Source: an uncultured Eggerthellaceae bacterium (GTDB lineage Bacteria > Actinomycetota > Coriobacteriia > Coriobacteriales > Eggerthellaceae). Taken from it: a stretch of 64,000 nt of DNA. The notes under the pieces were generated by a model. The model was not told the DNA's origin. It searched no databases and worked only from the letters and a program-made list of their open reading frames with translations. Location of the stretch: the NCBI GenBank assembly GCA_944320405.1, contig CALUHI010000002.1, positions 52,655 to 116,654 of the forward strand, given 5' to 3'. This document shows positions 24,083 through 33,500 of the stretch, piece by piece; position 1 is the stretch's first letter, and each line of letters begins with the position of its first letter. The position numbers and the translations under genes were made by a program.

Positions 24083-26614
24083 ATGGCACCGAAGAACCGC
24101 ACCCGAACCAAGATCGCGCTGGGAGCCGCGCTTGCCGTGGTGATGGCGCTGCTCATTGCCTGGTGCGTGTTCCTGGTGCGCGACAAGCTGCTGCTGAACG
24201 CCGACCGCATGGGAACCAGCCTTGCCACCACCTATGCCGCCGAGGAAGAGAACCGCTTCTCGGTGTACACGTATTTCTTGGGGCTGGGCTACACGTACCT
24301 GGACGAGATGGTGGAAAACGGCACCACCGAAGTCGAAATCAGCGAGTGGCTGGACACCTACTCTTTCCACATGACCGAGGTGCTGGGCGCCGAAATCATC
24401 GACCCATACGTGGTGATAGACGGCAAGATCGTCGCCGCGAACCCCTGGGAAAACGACGACACCTACGACTACGCCTCCACCGCGTGGTACCAAAACGCTC
24501 TGGCTAACAAGGGGCACATCGTCTACACCGACGCCTACACCGACGTCATCACTGGCGGGCAGCTGGTCACGCTTTCCATCGCCATCGGCGACGAGGGAGA
24601 CGTGGCGGCATTCGACATCCGCCTGGAGAAGCTCAACGAAGACCGCGCGACCGCCGATATTCCCTCTGGCGGCTCGTATTTCTTGTTCGACAGCCAGGGC
24701 AACCTCCTGTACGCCTCAACCGGGCTGGACCTGGACGACCCCGTGGTGCAGGACTATTTGCACGATCTGACGGACGGCATCGAAGCCGACACCGACGATT
24801 CCGACGTCATGAGCATCGCCGGAAGCGACGGCATGAACCGCACCGTGTACTACTCGCAGATGGAAAACGGCTGGATGTCGGTCATCACCATCCCCACGCA
24901 GTCCATCCTGCAGGAAGGATGGGACAACACCCTGCTTGCCATCGTGGCGGTGTTCCTTGCCATGCTGGCGATCGCGAGCGCCTTCATGATCCGTTCGATG
25001 CTCGAGGAGCGCAAAGCGCGCCACACCGCCAACACGCTGCGCCTTTTGGGCGACACATTCTACGCGATCTACCTTATCAACTACCGGCACGGCACCTATG
25101 AGGCGATCAAGAGCTCGCCCGATGTCCGCTCCGAACTGGGTGCGCACGGCGACCGCGGCGACTACCACTACCTTATCGACGTCGTGAAGCAATACGTGGA
25201 CGAGCGCACCTATACCGAGTTCGAGAAAAGTTTCTCGCTCGAGAACATCCGCGCACTGGTGGCCGACGGCGTGGCCGAGTTTGGCGGCGACTTCCGCCGC
25301 ACCTTTGCCGACGGCACGCGCTGGGTGTCCATCCGCATCGTACACAACGGCGACTTGCGCCGCGACGAAGTAATCATGTGCTTCCGCGACGTCGACTCCG
25401 AGAAAAAGCGCGAGCTTGCCCGCAAAGAGCTGCTGGAAAACGCGCTGACATCGGCACGCAGCACGGTGGAACGCAAGGCGTCGTATTTCAGCAGCGCATC
25501 GCACGACATGCGCACGCCGCTGAACGCCATCATCGGCTTGACCGAGCTGGCCAAACGAGACATCGACGATCAGCAGAAAACCCGCGAGTATCTGGGCAAG
25601 ATCGAGGGCGCGGGTGAGCAGTTGCTTGCGCTGGTGAACGACGTGCTTGACATGTCGCGCATGGAGCACGGCGACAACGGCATGGTGAACTACGAGCCCA
25701 TGAGCCTGCGCGAGTGCGTGGATTCCACATTGGGCCTGTTCACCGCCCAAGTGCAGCGAGAAGGGAAGCACCTGGACGTGCAGGTGGACATCGAACACGA
25801 CCGCGTGTACGGCGACGCCAAGCGCATGAGCCAGATTCTGAACAACCTGGTTTCCAACGCGCTGAAGTACTCGCTTGAGGGCGCGAATATCGGCGTGTCC
25901 CTGCGCGAAACCGCCCGCACCGAGCGTACGGCGAAGTACCAGCTGGATGTGTCGGACACCGGCATCGGCATGTCGGAAGAGTTCTTGGAGCAAGTGTTCG
26001 AGCCGTTCGCGCGCGAGACCATGTTCGCGCCCACGGGCGTGACGGGCACCGGCCTTGGCATGCCCATCGTGAAAAGCCTGGTGCAGCAGATGAGCGGCGA
26101 AATCTCGGTGCGCAGCAAGCTGGGCGAAGGCACCACGTTCACCGTGGTGGTGCCGCTGCAGGTGATTGACGACGAACCCGAAGCCGACGAACCCGAGGAT
26201 GCCAACGAGAACGCAGGCACTGCGCTGGATCTGACTGGGCGGACGCTGCTGATCGCCGAAGACAACGAAATCAACATGCTGATCGCCACGGAGTTCCTGA
26301 AGATGCTGGGTGCCACCATGATCGAGGCACGCAACGGCCAGGAAGCGCTGGAGGCGTTCGCAAACTCGAAGCTGGACGAGATCGACGCCATCCTGATGGA
26401 CATGCAGATGCCTGTGATGGACGGCTGCGAAGCCACGCGCGCCATCCGCGCGCTCGACCGCGAAGACGCCACCCGCATCCCCATTGTTGCCGTGACGGCT
26501 AACGCGTTTGCCGAAGACATCGCCAAAACCACCGAAGCCGGCATGAACGGCCACGTGGCAAAGCCTTTCACCGTAGAGGAACTGACGTCGGTCCTGGGTA
26601 AGCTGCTGAAGTAG
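24083..26614 (+). CDS. Hybrid sensor histidine kinase with C-terminal receiver
   Basis: An 843-residue protein from the ATG at 24083 (AGGAAGGA 7 nt upstream). Order: TM1 (~8-30), extracytoplasmic Cache-like sensor (~35-290, with WYQNALANKGHIVYTDAYTD typical of dCache), TM2 (~300-322), a PAS-like domain (~335-445), HisKA with His in SSASHDMRTPLNAI, ATPase domain (NLVSNALKYS, GTGLGMPIVKSLV), an acidic linker, and a receiver (IAEDNEINML, ILMDMQMPVMDG, HVAKPF). The receiver has no output domain, so phosphate probably passes to an HPt or separate regulator. Ligand likely a small molecule outside the membrane. Confidence 0.92.
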   Translation: MAPKNRTRTKIALGAALAVVMALLIAWCVFLVRDKLLLNADRMGTSLATTYAAEEENRFSVYTYFLGLGYTYLDEMVENGTTEVEISEWLDTYSFHMTEVLGAEIIDPYVVIDGKIVAANPWENDDTYDYASTAWYQNALANKGHIVYTDAYTDVITGGQLVTLSIAIGDEGDVAAFDIRLEKLNEDRATADIPSGGSYFLFDSQGNLLYASTGLDLDDPVVQDYLHDLTDGIEADTDDSDVMSIAGSDGMNRTVYYSQMENGWMSVITIPTQSILQEGWDNTLLAIVAVFLAMLAIASAFMIRSMLEERKARHTANTLRLLGDTFYAIYLINYRHGTYEAIKSSPDVRSELGAHGDRGDYHYLIDVVKQYVDERTYTEFEKSFSLENIRALVADGVAEFGGDFRRTFADGTRWVSIRIVHNGDLRRDEVIMCFRDVDSEKKRELARKELLENALTSARSTVERKASYFSSASHDMRTPLNAIIGLTELAKRDIDDQQKTREYLGKIEGAGEQLLALVNDVLDMSRMEHGDNGMVNYEPMSLRECVDSTLGLFTAQVQREGKHLDVQVDIEHDRVYGDAKRMSQILNNLVSNALKYSLEGANIGVSLRETARTERTAKYQLDVSDTGIGMSEEFLEQVFEPFARETMFAPTGVTGTGLGMPIVKSLVQQMSGEISVRSKLGEGTTFTVVVPLQVIDDEPEADEPEDANENAGTALDLTGRTLLIAEDNEINMLIATEFLKMLGATMIEARNGQEALEAFANSKLDEIDAILMDMQMPVMDGCEATRAIRALDREDATRIPIVAVTANAFAEDIAKTTEAGMNGHVAKPFTVEELTSVLGKLLK

Positions 26615-26702
26615 CGCTACCGGCCCGGCGGTGGTCCCAGGCTGCCCTGAGCCGCCGCGCAGTCCAAAGGGACGGGATCTCTCGTCACCAAGCTCGACAA
26701 TC

Positions 26703-26733
26703 GGCAATATATTGCGTTACGAAATATATCGCC
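26703..26733. repeat. AT-rich imperfect palindrome
   Basis: GGCAATATATTGCG (26703-26716) and CGAAATATATCGCC (26720-26733) pair over 12 of 14 positions around TTA. It lies between the convergent stops of the hybrid kinase and the HipA-like gene. It lacks a U-tract, so it is more like a protein-binding site than a terminator. Confidence 0.45.
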
Positions 26734-26771
26734 AATTGAAAGGCTGGGCGTCTGGATTGGCAGCCTAGCAA

Positions 26772-28115
26772 TCAAAACCCTGCGTACAGGGCCGCGCGCT
26801 CGGCCGCCACGTCGTCGACGGCGTCGATATTGCGCTGCACATGATGCGCGGCGCGCTCAGCGAAACCTTCGGGCAATGCGGTGTTCTTCAGGAGAGTCTC
26901 TTCGACCTCCTCGAAGAAGCCCTCCAGCATCTGCGGGTCGTACCAGGAAAGATCCTCCACGCGCGCAAGCTGGCGGGAAGGGTATTCCTCGAAGGGGTTT
27001 GAGGCCCAGGTGTAGCGAGCTCGCTGCAGTTCTGCCATAGTCGCGCGAGAGAAGAACGCCGCACCGTTGTCGAACAGCGGCGCCATGCGCCATCCATCCA
27101 ACGATTCAACAGTGCGCATGAGCCCGAAGTTTCCCAGATGACGGTCAAAATTCGCTGACACGTGGTCGAAAACGATCATCTTCGCCAGGCGGACGCGGGC
27201 GTCGGCAATGCCAAGCCTCTCGCAAGCGTCTGCGTAGCTTCGATACAGATCGCGTCCAAGAGATATGCCTGCGAACACCGCCACATCTGCTGCAGAAACG
27301 AACTCGGTCTCTTCAGTGGCGAAGGTAGGGCACGCCGAGCACGCAAGACCCTCCCTTTCCACCAGCGTGTAGGGAATGTATTCATCATCAGACAGCAGTC
27401 GCTTTGCAAGCCGGGTCGCGAGCACCTCGTTGTAGGGCTCGCGGCGCTCGGCAGTCGAGGCGCCCTTCACCAGGTAGTCCACGCCCTCGATGCGCTCCCA
27501 GCGCTTTTCGAGCGCGCCCGGCGTCGAGCTGTCCGGAGTTCGCAGGGGCGCCGCCGGGTCGTGGGAGTAACCATTTTCGAAGAAATTGACGTCATGCCAG
27601 TCAAGCGTGGTGCCCTCGGGTCTGAACCAGTATTGGTCGGAGAGGTTCAAACCGAGGGATCCGAACATGAGCTCGTCGACCGTCGTAACGCCCGCAAGCT
27701 TCATCAGCCTTTGCGATTCAGGACGCAGCGGAGGCATGTAGCGACGACGAATCCAGTCGGCAAGATCGATCGGGTTCGGCTGGCGTCCTTCTTGGAAAAT
27801 GCCCGGTGGAGCCCATGCGACATCGGGGTGGGTCTTGTCGATGCTGGCCGTTTTGCGCTGCGCGTCGTAGGTGAAATCCAACACCTCGTGGTTTCGGTTC
27901 ATGAGCGTGCAGCTCTTGAGGCTCATGAGGTTTTTCTGCCCGAGCTTCGGGCGCCCTTTGAGCTTTGGAGACGCAAGGCGCCGCTCGACTGAGCGCTCGT
28001 CGACCATCCACGTACGCCCCAGTCGTTCTGCCGCGATGTCCCCCGCCTCGATGAGCGCGAGCACTCGCCGCCGAGAAACGCCCAACCTGTGCGCAGCTTC
28101 TGCCGTGTCGATCAT
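26772..28115 (-). CDS. HTH-HipA-like kinase fusion
   Basis: A 447-residue protein from the ATG at 28115 (AGGAAGG 8 nt upstream). Residues 1-45 are an excisionase/MerR-type helix-turn-helix (DTAEAAHRLGVSRRRVLALI). The remainder resembles HipA-like kinases: YLVKGA with the ATP lysine, NEVLATRLAKRLL, the catalytic loop FDHVSANFDRHLGNFGLM and the metal-binding PLFDNG. HipA proteins phosphorylate translation factors or tRNA synthetases and are normally held by a separate HipB repressor; here a DNA-binding domain is fused in the same chain. A palindrome over its own promoter (28153-28176) is the likely operator. It could be a stand-alone regulatory or defence kinase. Confidence 0.75.
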   Translation of the reverse strand: MIDTAEAAHRLGVSRRRVLALIEAGDIAAERLGRTWMVDERSVERRLASPKLKGRPKLGQKNLMSLKSCTLMNRNHEVLDFTYDAQRKTASIDKTHPDVAWAPPGIFQEGRQPNPIDLADWIRRRYMPPLRPESQRLMKLAGVTTVDELMFGSLGLNLSDQYWFRPEGTTLDWHDVNFFENGYSHDPAAPLRTPDSSTPGALEKRWERIEGVDYLVKGASTAERREPYNEVLATRLAKRLLSDDEYIPYTLVEREGLACSACPTFATEETEFVSAADVAVFAGISLGRDLYRSYADACERLGIADARVRLAKMIVFDHVSANFDRHLGNFGLMRTVESLDGWRMAPLFDNGAAFFSRATMAELQRARYTWASNPFEEYPSRQLARVEDLSWYDPQMLEGFFEEVEETLLKNTALPEGFAERAAHHVQRNIDAVDDVAAERAALYAGF

Positions 28116-28152
28116 GGGGATGCCCTTCCTGGCGAGGTTCACTTTGCAAATA

Positions 28153-28176
28153 AAGTATACCGCCAACGGAATACTT
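28153..28176 (-). promoter_or_regulatory. Operator-promoter of the HTH-HipA-like gene
   Basis: AAGTATACCG (28153-28162) and CGGAATACTT (28167-28176) are inverted 10-bp arms with one mismatch and a CCAA centre. On the minus strand TATACT (28154-28159), a good -10 box, lies inside the left arm, so binding would block transcription. Start codon is 38 bp downstream. Confidence 0.65.
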
Positions 28177-28357
28177 TTTGTGCAGAATTGAAAGAAAAGT
28201 GTTCCGTTAGGGCTCACAAACAGCATGCTGCGTCATTCGTCTTGGGCCTTTACGGTGCCCTCCCCCTTCGCCGTGCTGGCAGAAGCTCCCATGCAAGCGT
28301 TACGATGGATGTCCTCTAACGGGGACAGGTAGCATCCATGGTTGCACCCTTTCTGCC

Positions 28358-28514
28358 GGAAACAGGGGGCAACTGAACGATTTGCGAGCGCGAAGGGCGT
28401 CCCGGGCGGAATCGAGCCGCCCCGTCAAAACGCAAAACCCCAGGTCGCGAACAGTCTGGCGAGTCGGATCGGTTTGCGCAGGGATTTCCGATCGTTCATT
28501 TGCCCCCTGTTTCC
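28358..28514. repeat. 157-bp element bounded by 24-bp inverted repeats
   Basis: The ends 28358-28381 and 28491-28514 are inverted copies matching at 23 of 24 positions (GGAAACAGGGGGCAA at the outer side). Inside is a GC hairpin (GGGCGG/CCGCCC, about 28404-28426) and no open frame. No clear target duplication flanks it. It may be a non-autonomous mobile element or a long structured RNA between the AAA and HipA-like genes. Confidence 0.65.
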
Positions 28515-28615
28515 TCCATCAGCACGGCTTTTTCTTGCGCGAAGGGCTTCAGCAACCGGAATTCGGGAATGTTCTTTGACGTGCGAAATGGCGGATGTTT
28601 GCAGATAGAATCGTC

Positions 28616-28665
28616 TTTCCGGGTTTGGGGTGGTTTCCGGGTTTGGGGTGGTTTCCGGATTTAGG
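28616..28665. repeat. 18-bp tandem repeat, 2.8 copies
   Basis: TTTCCGGGTTTGGGGTGG occurs identically at 28616-28633 and 28634-28651, then a part copy with two changes to 28665. It lies just after the AAA ATPase stop. Confidence 0.8.
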
Positions 28666-28691
28666 AACGGGTGTGCTTGCTGGGAACGGGG

Positions 28692-29789
28692 CTAGTGGAA
28701 GGACTCCAGGTATTCCTGCATGAAGGGCATTTCGAAGCGGAATGTTGAGTCGACGTTTTCAGCGATGACGCCTTGCCTCAGCAGGCGCTTCTTGTACGTC
28801 GAGGCGTAATTGCTTCCCTTCCCCATGCGGCTTGCGACGTCTGCCAAGCGGCTGTCGTTTGAATCGGGAAGCATCGCCATCACGAACTCTCTGTCGCCCT
28901 GGGACATCTCGCGATACGTAGCGTCCAAGACACCGTGTCGAAAATCGTCGCGCGCTCGCTCTATGCCTTGCTCGGCATGCTGGCGCGTCACCACTGGCGA
29001 ACCGTTGCTTTCAGCCCATGCGAAATAGCCGACGAGCTGCATCATGTACGCGAACCCGGCAGACGCTTCAACGGCAAGCTGCAGCGCGTCTTCCTCGATC
29101 GTCTTGCCTGCGCTTTCGATGGTCTTGCGAAACGCGCGCGCCACCTCAACGTCTCCGATCCGGCCAAGACGCTGCTGCCTTGCTCTTCTCAGGAAGGTAA
29201 CCCTCTCATCGTCGATCAGATCGGTCGCATTGGAGGGAAGGCCCGCCATCACCAAAGCCACCTTCTTCCCCTCGCGCACAAACAGCTGGTACGTCGAAAC
29301 GAGGTGAATCAGCTCTTCGACATCGACCCGAACCTCGTCGACCGTGATCAGAAGGCCGATATCGCGCTCTTCGAGTTTTTCCAGGATCGCGTCCATTCGC
29401 GAACGCCAGTTGGCGGACTCTGGCTCGCAAAACACCCATTCGAGGTTGAGGATTTGCCCGACGCCCAAGCCAGAAAGGCGCTTGTCCGAGCCTGGGTCAA
29501 CCAGATGCGCTGCCAAGCGCCCAGCTTGCTGGACTATGTCTTCGAGCATCCCCTCTGACGCAACGACGTTTACCGCGATCCAGCCCCTGCTTTGAGCCTC
29601 GTCGGCTATGCAAGACAGAACGGCAGTCTTTCCGGTTCCTCTTGCGCCGATCAGCATGGTGGAAAGGTTTGGATTGCCTAGGCCATCTTCAAACGCCTCA
29701 GCCATCTCGTCGAGAAGCTTGTCGCGACCAGCAAGGAACCGGGGAACCATCCCGAATGTTGGCGTGAATGGATTTCGCTCGCGAGCCAT
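28692..29789 (-). CDS. AAA ATPase, ORC/Cdc6-like, with C-terminal winged helix
   Basis: A 365-residue protein from the ATG at 29789 (GGGAGG 7 nt upstream). It starts RERNPFTPTFGMVPRFLAGR, has Walker A LIGARGTGKTAVL, Walker B GLLITVDEVRVD, an arginine-rich sensor region (TFLRRARQQRLGRIG), and a C-terminal winged-helix-like segment (ADVASRMGKGSNYASTYKKR). The layout matches stand-alone AAA proteins common in actinobacterial accessory regions; a role in DNA transactions or defence is possible but not shown. Iterated TTTTGCAAGTTT motifs upstream look like binding sites. Confidence 0.8.
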   Translation of the reverse strand: MARERNPFTPTFGMVPRFLAGRDKLLDEMAEAFEDGLGNPNLSTMLIGARGTGKTAVLSCIADEAQSRGWIAVNVVASEGMLEDIVQQAGRLAAHLVDPGSDKRLSGLGVGQILNLEWVFCEPESANWRSRMDAILEKLEERDIGLLITVDEVRVDVEELIHLVSTYQLFVREGKKVALVMAGLPSNATDLIDDERVTFLRRARQQRLGRIGDVEVARAFRKTIESAGKTIEEDALQLAVEASAGFAYMMQLVGYFAWAESNGSPVVTRQHAEQGIERARDDFRHGVLDATYREMSQGDREFVMAMLPDSNDSRLADVASRMGKGSNYASTYKKRLLRQGVIAENVDSTFRFEMPFMQEYLESFH

Positions 29790-29823
29790 GATGCGCCTCC
29801 CTAACGTAGCGTTTGCTATTTTA

Positions 29824-29886
29824 GGTAAGTTTTGCATTTTTAGACTTGCTTTGCAAGTTTAGGCATCTTTTGCAAGTTTTGCAGGC
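29824..29886 (-). promoter_or_regulatory. Iterated GCAAGTTT motifs upstream of the AAA ATPase gene
   Basis: Within 63 bp the motif G(C/T)AAGTTT(T/A)G occurs three times (GTAAGTTTTGCA, GCAAGTTTAGGCA, GCAAGTTTTGCAGG) and CTTGCTTTGCAAG forms a palindrome in the middle. AT-rich and directly before the start codon region, so a promoter with multiple operator sites is likely. Confidence 0.55.
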
Positions 29887-29899
29887 ACCCAGAAACAGA

Positions 29900-29937
29900 A
29901 ACGCCTCGGACCGGAAGGTTGTCCGGCCCGAGGCGTT
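29900..29937 (-). terminator. Intrinsic terminator of the surface protein operon
   Basis: AACGCCTCGG (29900-29909) pairs with CCGAGGCGTT (29928-29937), with an inner CCGG stem; on the minus strand TCTGTTTCT follows. It is 55 bp after the stop of the small membrane protein. Confidence 0.85.
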
Positions 29938-29991
29938 AGGTGGGATTTTGGGCGGCCGCCCCAGGTGGGCGGGGCGGCCGTTTAGGTGGGG

Positions 29992-30507
29992 CTAGCCGAT
30001 GATGGCTGCCAGCTCCATGCGGTTGGCGAAGGGGCGCGCGGCGCCGGTGGCGACCGTCACGACCTCGCCCTGCCAGGTGCCCTGGTTGTTGGAACCGTCG
30101 GAACCCTGGTCGAACTTGCTGGTGCGAACCACGTAGTCGAAGTCCGCCGGCTCGTCGGTGCCGGGCTTGGTGGGCGCCTCGGCCTTGTCGAAGCCGTACT
30201 CCAGCCCCGCGAGCGTGGCAGCGATGGCCTCGGTCGGGGACGCGCCGGCCGCCAGGATGCGGTTGCCGGCCTCGGAGTTGTAGTAGGAGCCGTTGGCAAC
30301 GTAGACGGTGCGCACGCGCTCGCGGCGAGTGTTCTCAACCTTCACCACGGCGACGATGGCCACGATGATGACCGCCCACCACACGATGCTGACGATCAGA
30401 TCGAGCGGCTCGTCAACGCGGTTGAGACCCAGGGCGTACCACAGCGCCAGCAGGAAGATGGAGACCGCTGCAAGCACTACGGTGATGATCACGTTCGATT
30501 TCTTCAT
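29992..30507 (-). CDS. Small membrane protein, possible partner of the adhesin
   Basis: A 171-residue protein with two membrane spans at 8-28 and 36-58 (VIITVVLAAVSIFLLALWYA and LIVSIVWWAVIIVAIVAVV), then a soluble domain of ~110 residues. Its start has GGAGGAGCATC upstream. The soluble part includes TVYVANGSYYNSEAGNRILA and ends FANRMELAAIIG. It is 21 bp downstream of the large adhesin gene, so both are co-transcribed and it may help to assemble or anchor it. I do not recognise the family. Confidence 0.7.
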   Translation of the reverse strand: MKKSNVIITVVLAAVSIFLLALWYALGLNRVDEPLDLIVSIVWWAVIIVAIVAVVKVENTRRERVRTVYVANGSYYNSEAGNRILAAGASPTEAIAATLAGLEYGFDKAEAPTKPGTDEPADFDYVVRTSKFDQGSDGSNNQGTWQGEVVTVATGAARPFANRMELAAIIG

Positions 30508-30528
30508 GATGCTCCTCCTTCCTTAACG

Positions 30529-33500
30529 CTACTGGTTGTTCTGGTTGTTGCCGAGGACCTTGTCCTCGTAGTCCTTCAAGTCGCCGCTGAACTTGCTGCG
30601 ACGTCCCACAACGCCTGCCGTGTAGGCCACCGTCACCACGATGCCCAGGATCATGAACCAGTGGACCCAGCAATCGGGGTGATCGCCGCCAGCCATCGGG
30701 GTGGCGTCGTCGACGATCTCAACGCCGCCTGCTGAAGCAGCCAGCGGGATCTCGCCCTCGGCGATAGCCTCTTCGGCGGTGGCGTCGTCGGCAGTGCCAG
30801 GATCCGTGGCGGGCGTGGTGCCGTCGTCAGTACCGTCATCGTCTCCGCCGTCTGGGTCAGGCGTCGGGATGGGCGTAACCGGAACAGCGGTAACGGTCAG
30901 CGTACCGATCGTCTCACCGACGATAGTGTAGTTTGCCGGATCAGCAGTGCCCCACGTAAGCGTGTAGAGGTTATCGCTGGTGCCAACCTCGGTGCGACTC
31001 GAGGTGTTGACCGTGACGGTCTCGCCTGCAACGAGGTTCTCAACGCGGCCAGCAGCCGTGAGTGCGGTGCCGTCGTAGACCTTGGAAGCAGAATCCGTGA
31101 CGACCGTGATCGGGCGCGGGCTGATGACGTAAGAGTCCTCGTAGGTGCCCGAGTACCCGCCGATGCCGGTGATAACGACCTCGATAGTGCCAGCGTCGCT
31201 GAAGGTGTCAGTTGCCTGGCCGTTGCGGAAGTAAGCGACCGTGTAATCGGTGCCCTCGACGAGCGTCTGGCCATCATCGCTCGTTACCACGGGAGCCCAC
31301 TTGTTGTCGGTGCCGTCATAGACGGAGTCCTGAGGCTCATCAACGGTAACGCCACCGTAAACGTCGGGATCGGGGTTGTCCGGATCAGGGTTGGGGTCGA
31401 CCGGATCCGGGTTGTCAGGATCGTCGGGATCCGGAACGACCGGATCGTCGGGGTCGGGCAGCGGATCAGGATCGTCAGGATCGATCGACGAAGCAACGAC
31501 CTTCAGCGTGCCAAGGCTGGCGGTGACGTTGTAATTGCGCAGGACGTTGTCCGGATCGTCAACGCCGTAGGAGTTCCAAGAGGTTCCGACCTCGGTCTGG
31601 GTGCCAGTGGTGTAGATGCTCACCTTGTTGGCGTCATCACCTTGGAAGCCCTTGCTTCCGTCAGCGTCGCCAAAAGTGATGCCAGGGTTGGTCAACGCGG
31701 TACCGTCGTAAATCTTCACGTCAGAGGCGGTCGTGATGAGCAGGTCGACCTTGGTAATGCGGTACTTCAGCTCAGCCGTGCCGCTGTATCCGTTCTTGCC
31801 CGTAATAGTGATGGTCACCTCTCCGACGTTGGTGGTGTCACCGCTGTATTCGTAATCGTAGTACTGAGTGCTGAGGTCATTGCCATCCTTGTCAAGGACC
31901 TTGAAAGGAAGCTTTTGCTCGGCGCCGTTGTAAGGCGTGTCGTCGGGTCCGTCCAGTTTGACGGTAACGCCACCGTAGTAATCCGTATCGTCCGGAGTGT
32001 CAGGATCGTTCGGATCAGGATCGGCGGGTTCGGGATCGGTGGGATCCGGGAACTCGGGATCATCATCGTCAATGGACTGGGCGAAGATGCGCAGCGTGCC
32101 ATTGACCTTGACATCGTAGTTCTCGGGCAGGCCATTCTCGATCGTCCAAATGGAACCACCTTCGGCAGTTCCGACGACATCGGTGTGGCTGCCAACCTCG
32201 GTCCCGGTCACCTTGGCCGTAACTTTCAAGGTCTCGCCATCAACGGTCTTGCCGTTAACCTTGTACTGGCCGGCATCGCCCTCGCCAATGGTGAGAGTCT
32301 TCTGGGAACCGTCGAACAGAGCAGACTTCTGGTCAGTAACAGTAATCTGAACCTTGTCAATGGTCATGGCAGTGCTTGCCTGGTCGGTTTGTCCACCACG
32401 AGTCACGGTCACTACGACGGCCGAAGTGTCACTGAAATCCTTGAACATGGGCTCGTCAGTGATGGTGCCGTCGGCTGCAACTGTTGCGATCACTTCCTCA
32501 GTAGTTTTATCCGCGTAGGTGATGACGTATTTAAGCTCGTCGCCAGGATACACGCCCTCGAGCTCGATCTTGCGTTTGGAACCGTCGTAGGTCCAATGCC
32601 CGCCTTCGGCATCAGCAACAATACCGAAGTCGTCAAAGTTGGGCTCCCACTGGGCCACGTAGGTCGCGTCGCCGGTCACGGTCTCGGCGACCTCGGGCTT
32701 CCAGCCGGTGAAGGCGTAGCCGTCGCGGGTCGGCGCGGAGATCGTCGGGGTCTTGTCGTCCCAGTCGAGGCCCGGGTAGGACAGCTCCTCGTCGGAGGTG
32801 CCGCCGTTGAGGTCGTAGGTCACGTCGAGCGAGAGCTTGTAGTAGACCTTCAGCGTCGTGGTGCCGTCGCCGTTCAGGGAGTCGTCGGACAGGACGTTGG
32901 CCTCGTTCCCCTCGTCGAAGACGTAGTTGTCGCGCTGGACGGCCTTGTCCTGCTCGGTGACGGAGACGGGCTGCTCGGTCGTGCCGGTACGGGTCTCGTC
33001 GGTCAGGCCCTCGTCGATCTTGAATGAGCCGTCAGTGGGGTCCTGGAAGTAGAACTCGACCGTGTAGGCGATGCCACTCTTCGCCTCCCACTGGGCCTCG
33101 AGGGTGACGTCCTTGTTGGGCATCGTGAAGGTGCCCTCGGCCTGGAAGGTCTGCTCGGAGCCGGTGACGTCGGTGGTCTTCCAGCCGGTGAAGGTCCAGC
33201 CGGTGCGCTCGGGCTTCTGGTCGGAGACGGTGTACTCGGTGCCCTGCAGCACGCTGGCGGAGCCGGCGGGGACGTCGATCTCCTCGCCGTCGACGCCGTC
33301 GACGTAGGTCACGGAGTGCCACAGCGCGGCGTCCTTCTCCCACTGGGCATAGAGGGTTGTGGTTGTTTGGTCTGTAAAGGTGAACTGCCTGCCAGCGAGA
33401 TAGGTCGTTCCGGAACCGTCGAAAGCGGTGTTCCAGCTGACGAAGTTATACCCTGCCCTGCTGAAACCGTCGGCGCCTGCCACCGTAACTGAGTCTTCAA

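Noticed and set aside
24716..26707. 663-codon minus-strand open frame over the hybrid kinase
   Set aside because: Shadow frame; the plus strand has all kinase motifs, and the antisense product has only His/Val/Gln-rich low complexity.
28404..28426. tRNA-like T-arm (GGCGG, CTCGATT, CCGCC on the minus strand)
   Set aside because: No acceptor, D-arm or anticodon arm can be formed around it; it is the inner hairpin of the 157-bp inverted-repeat element.
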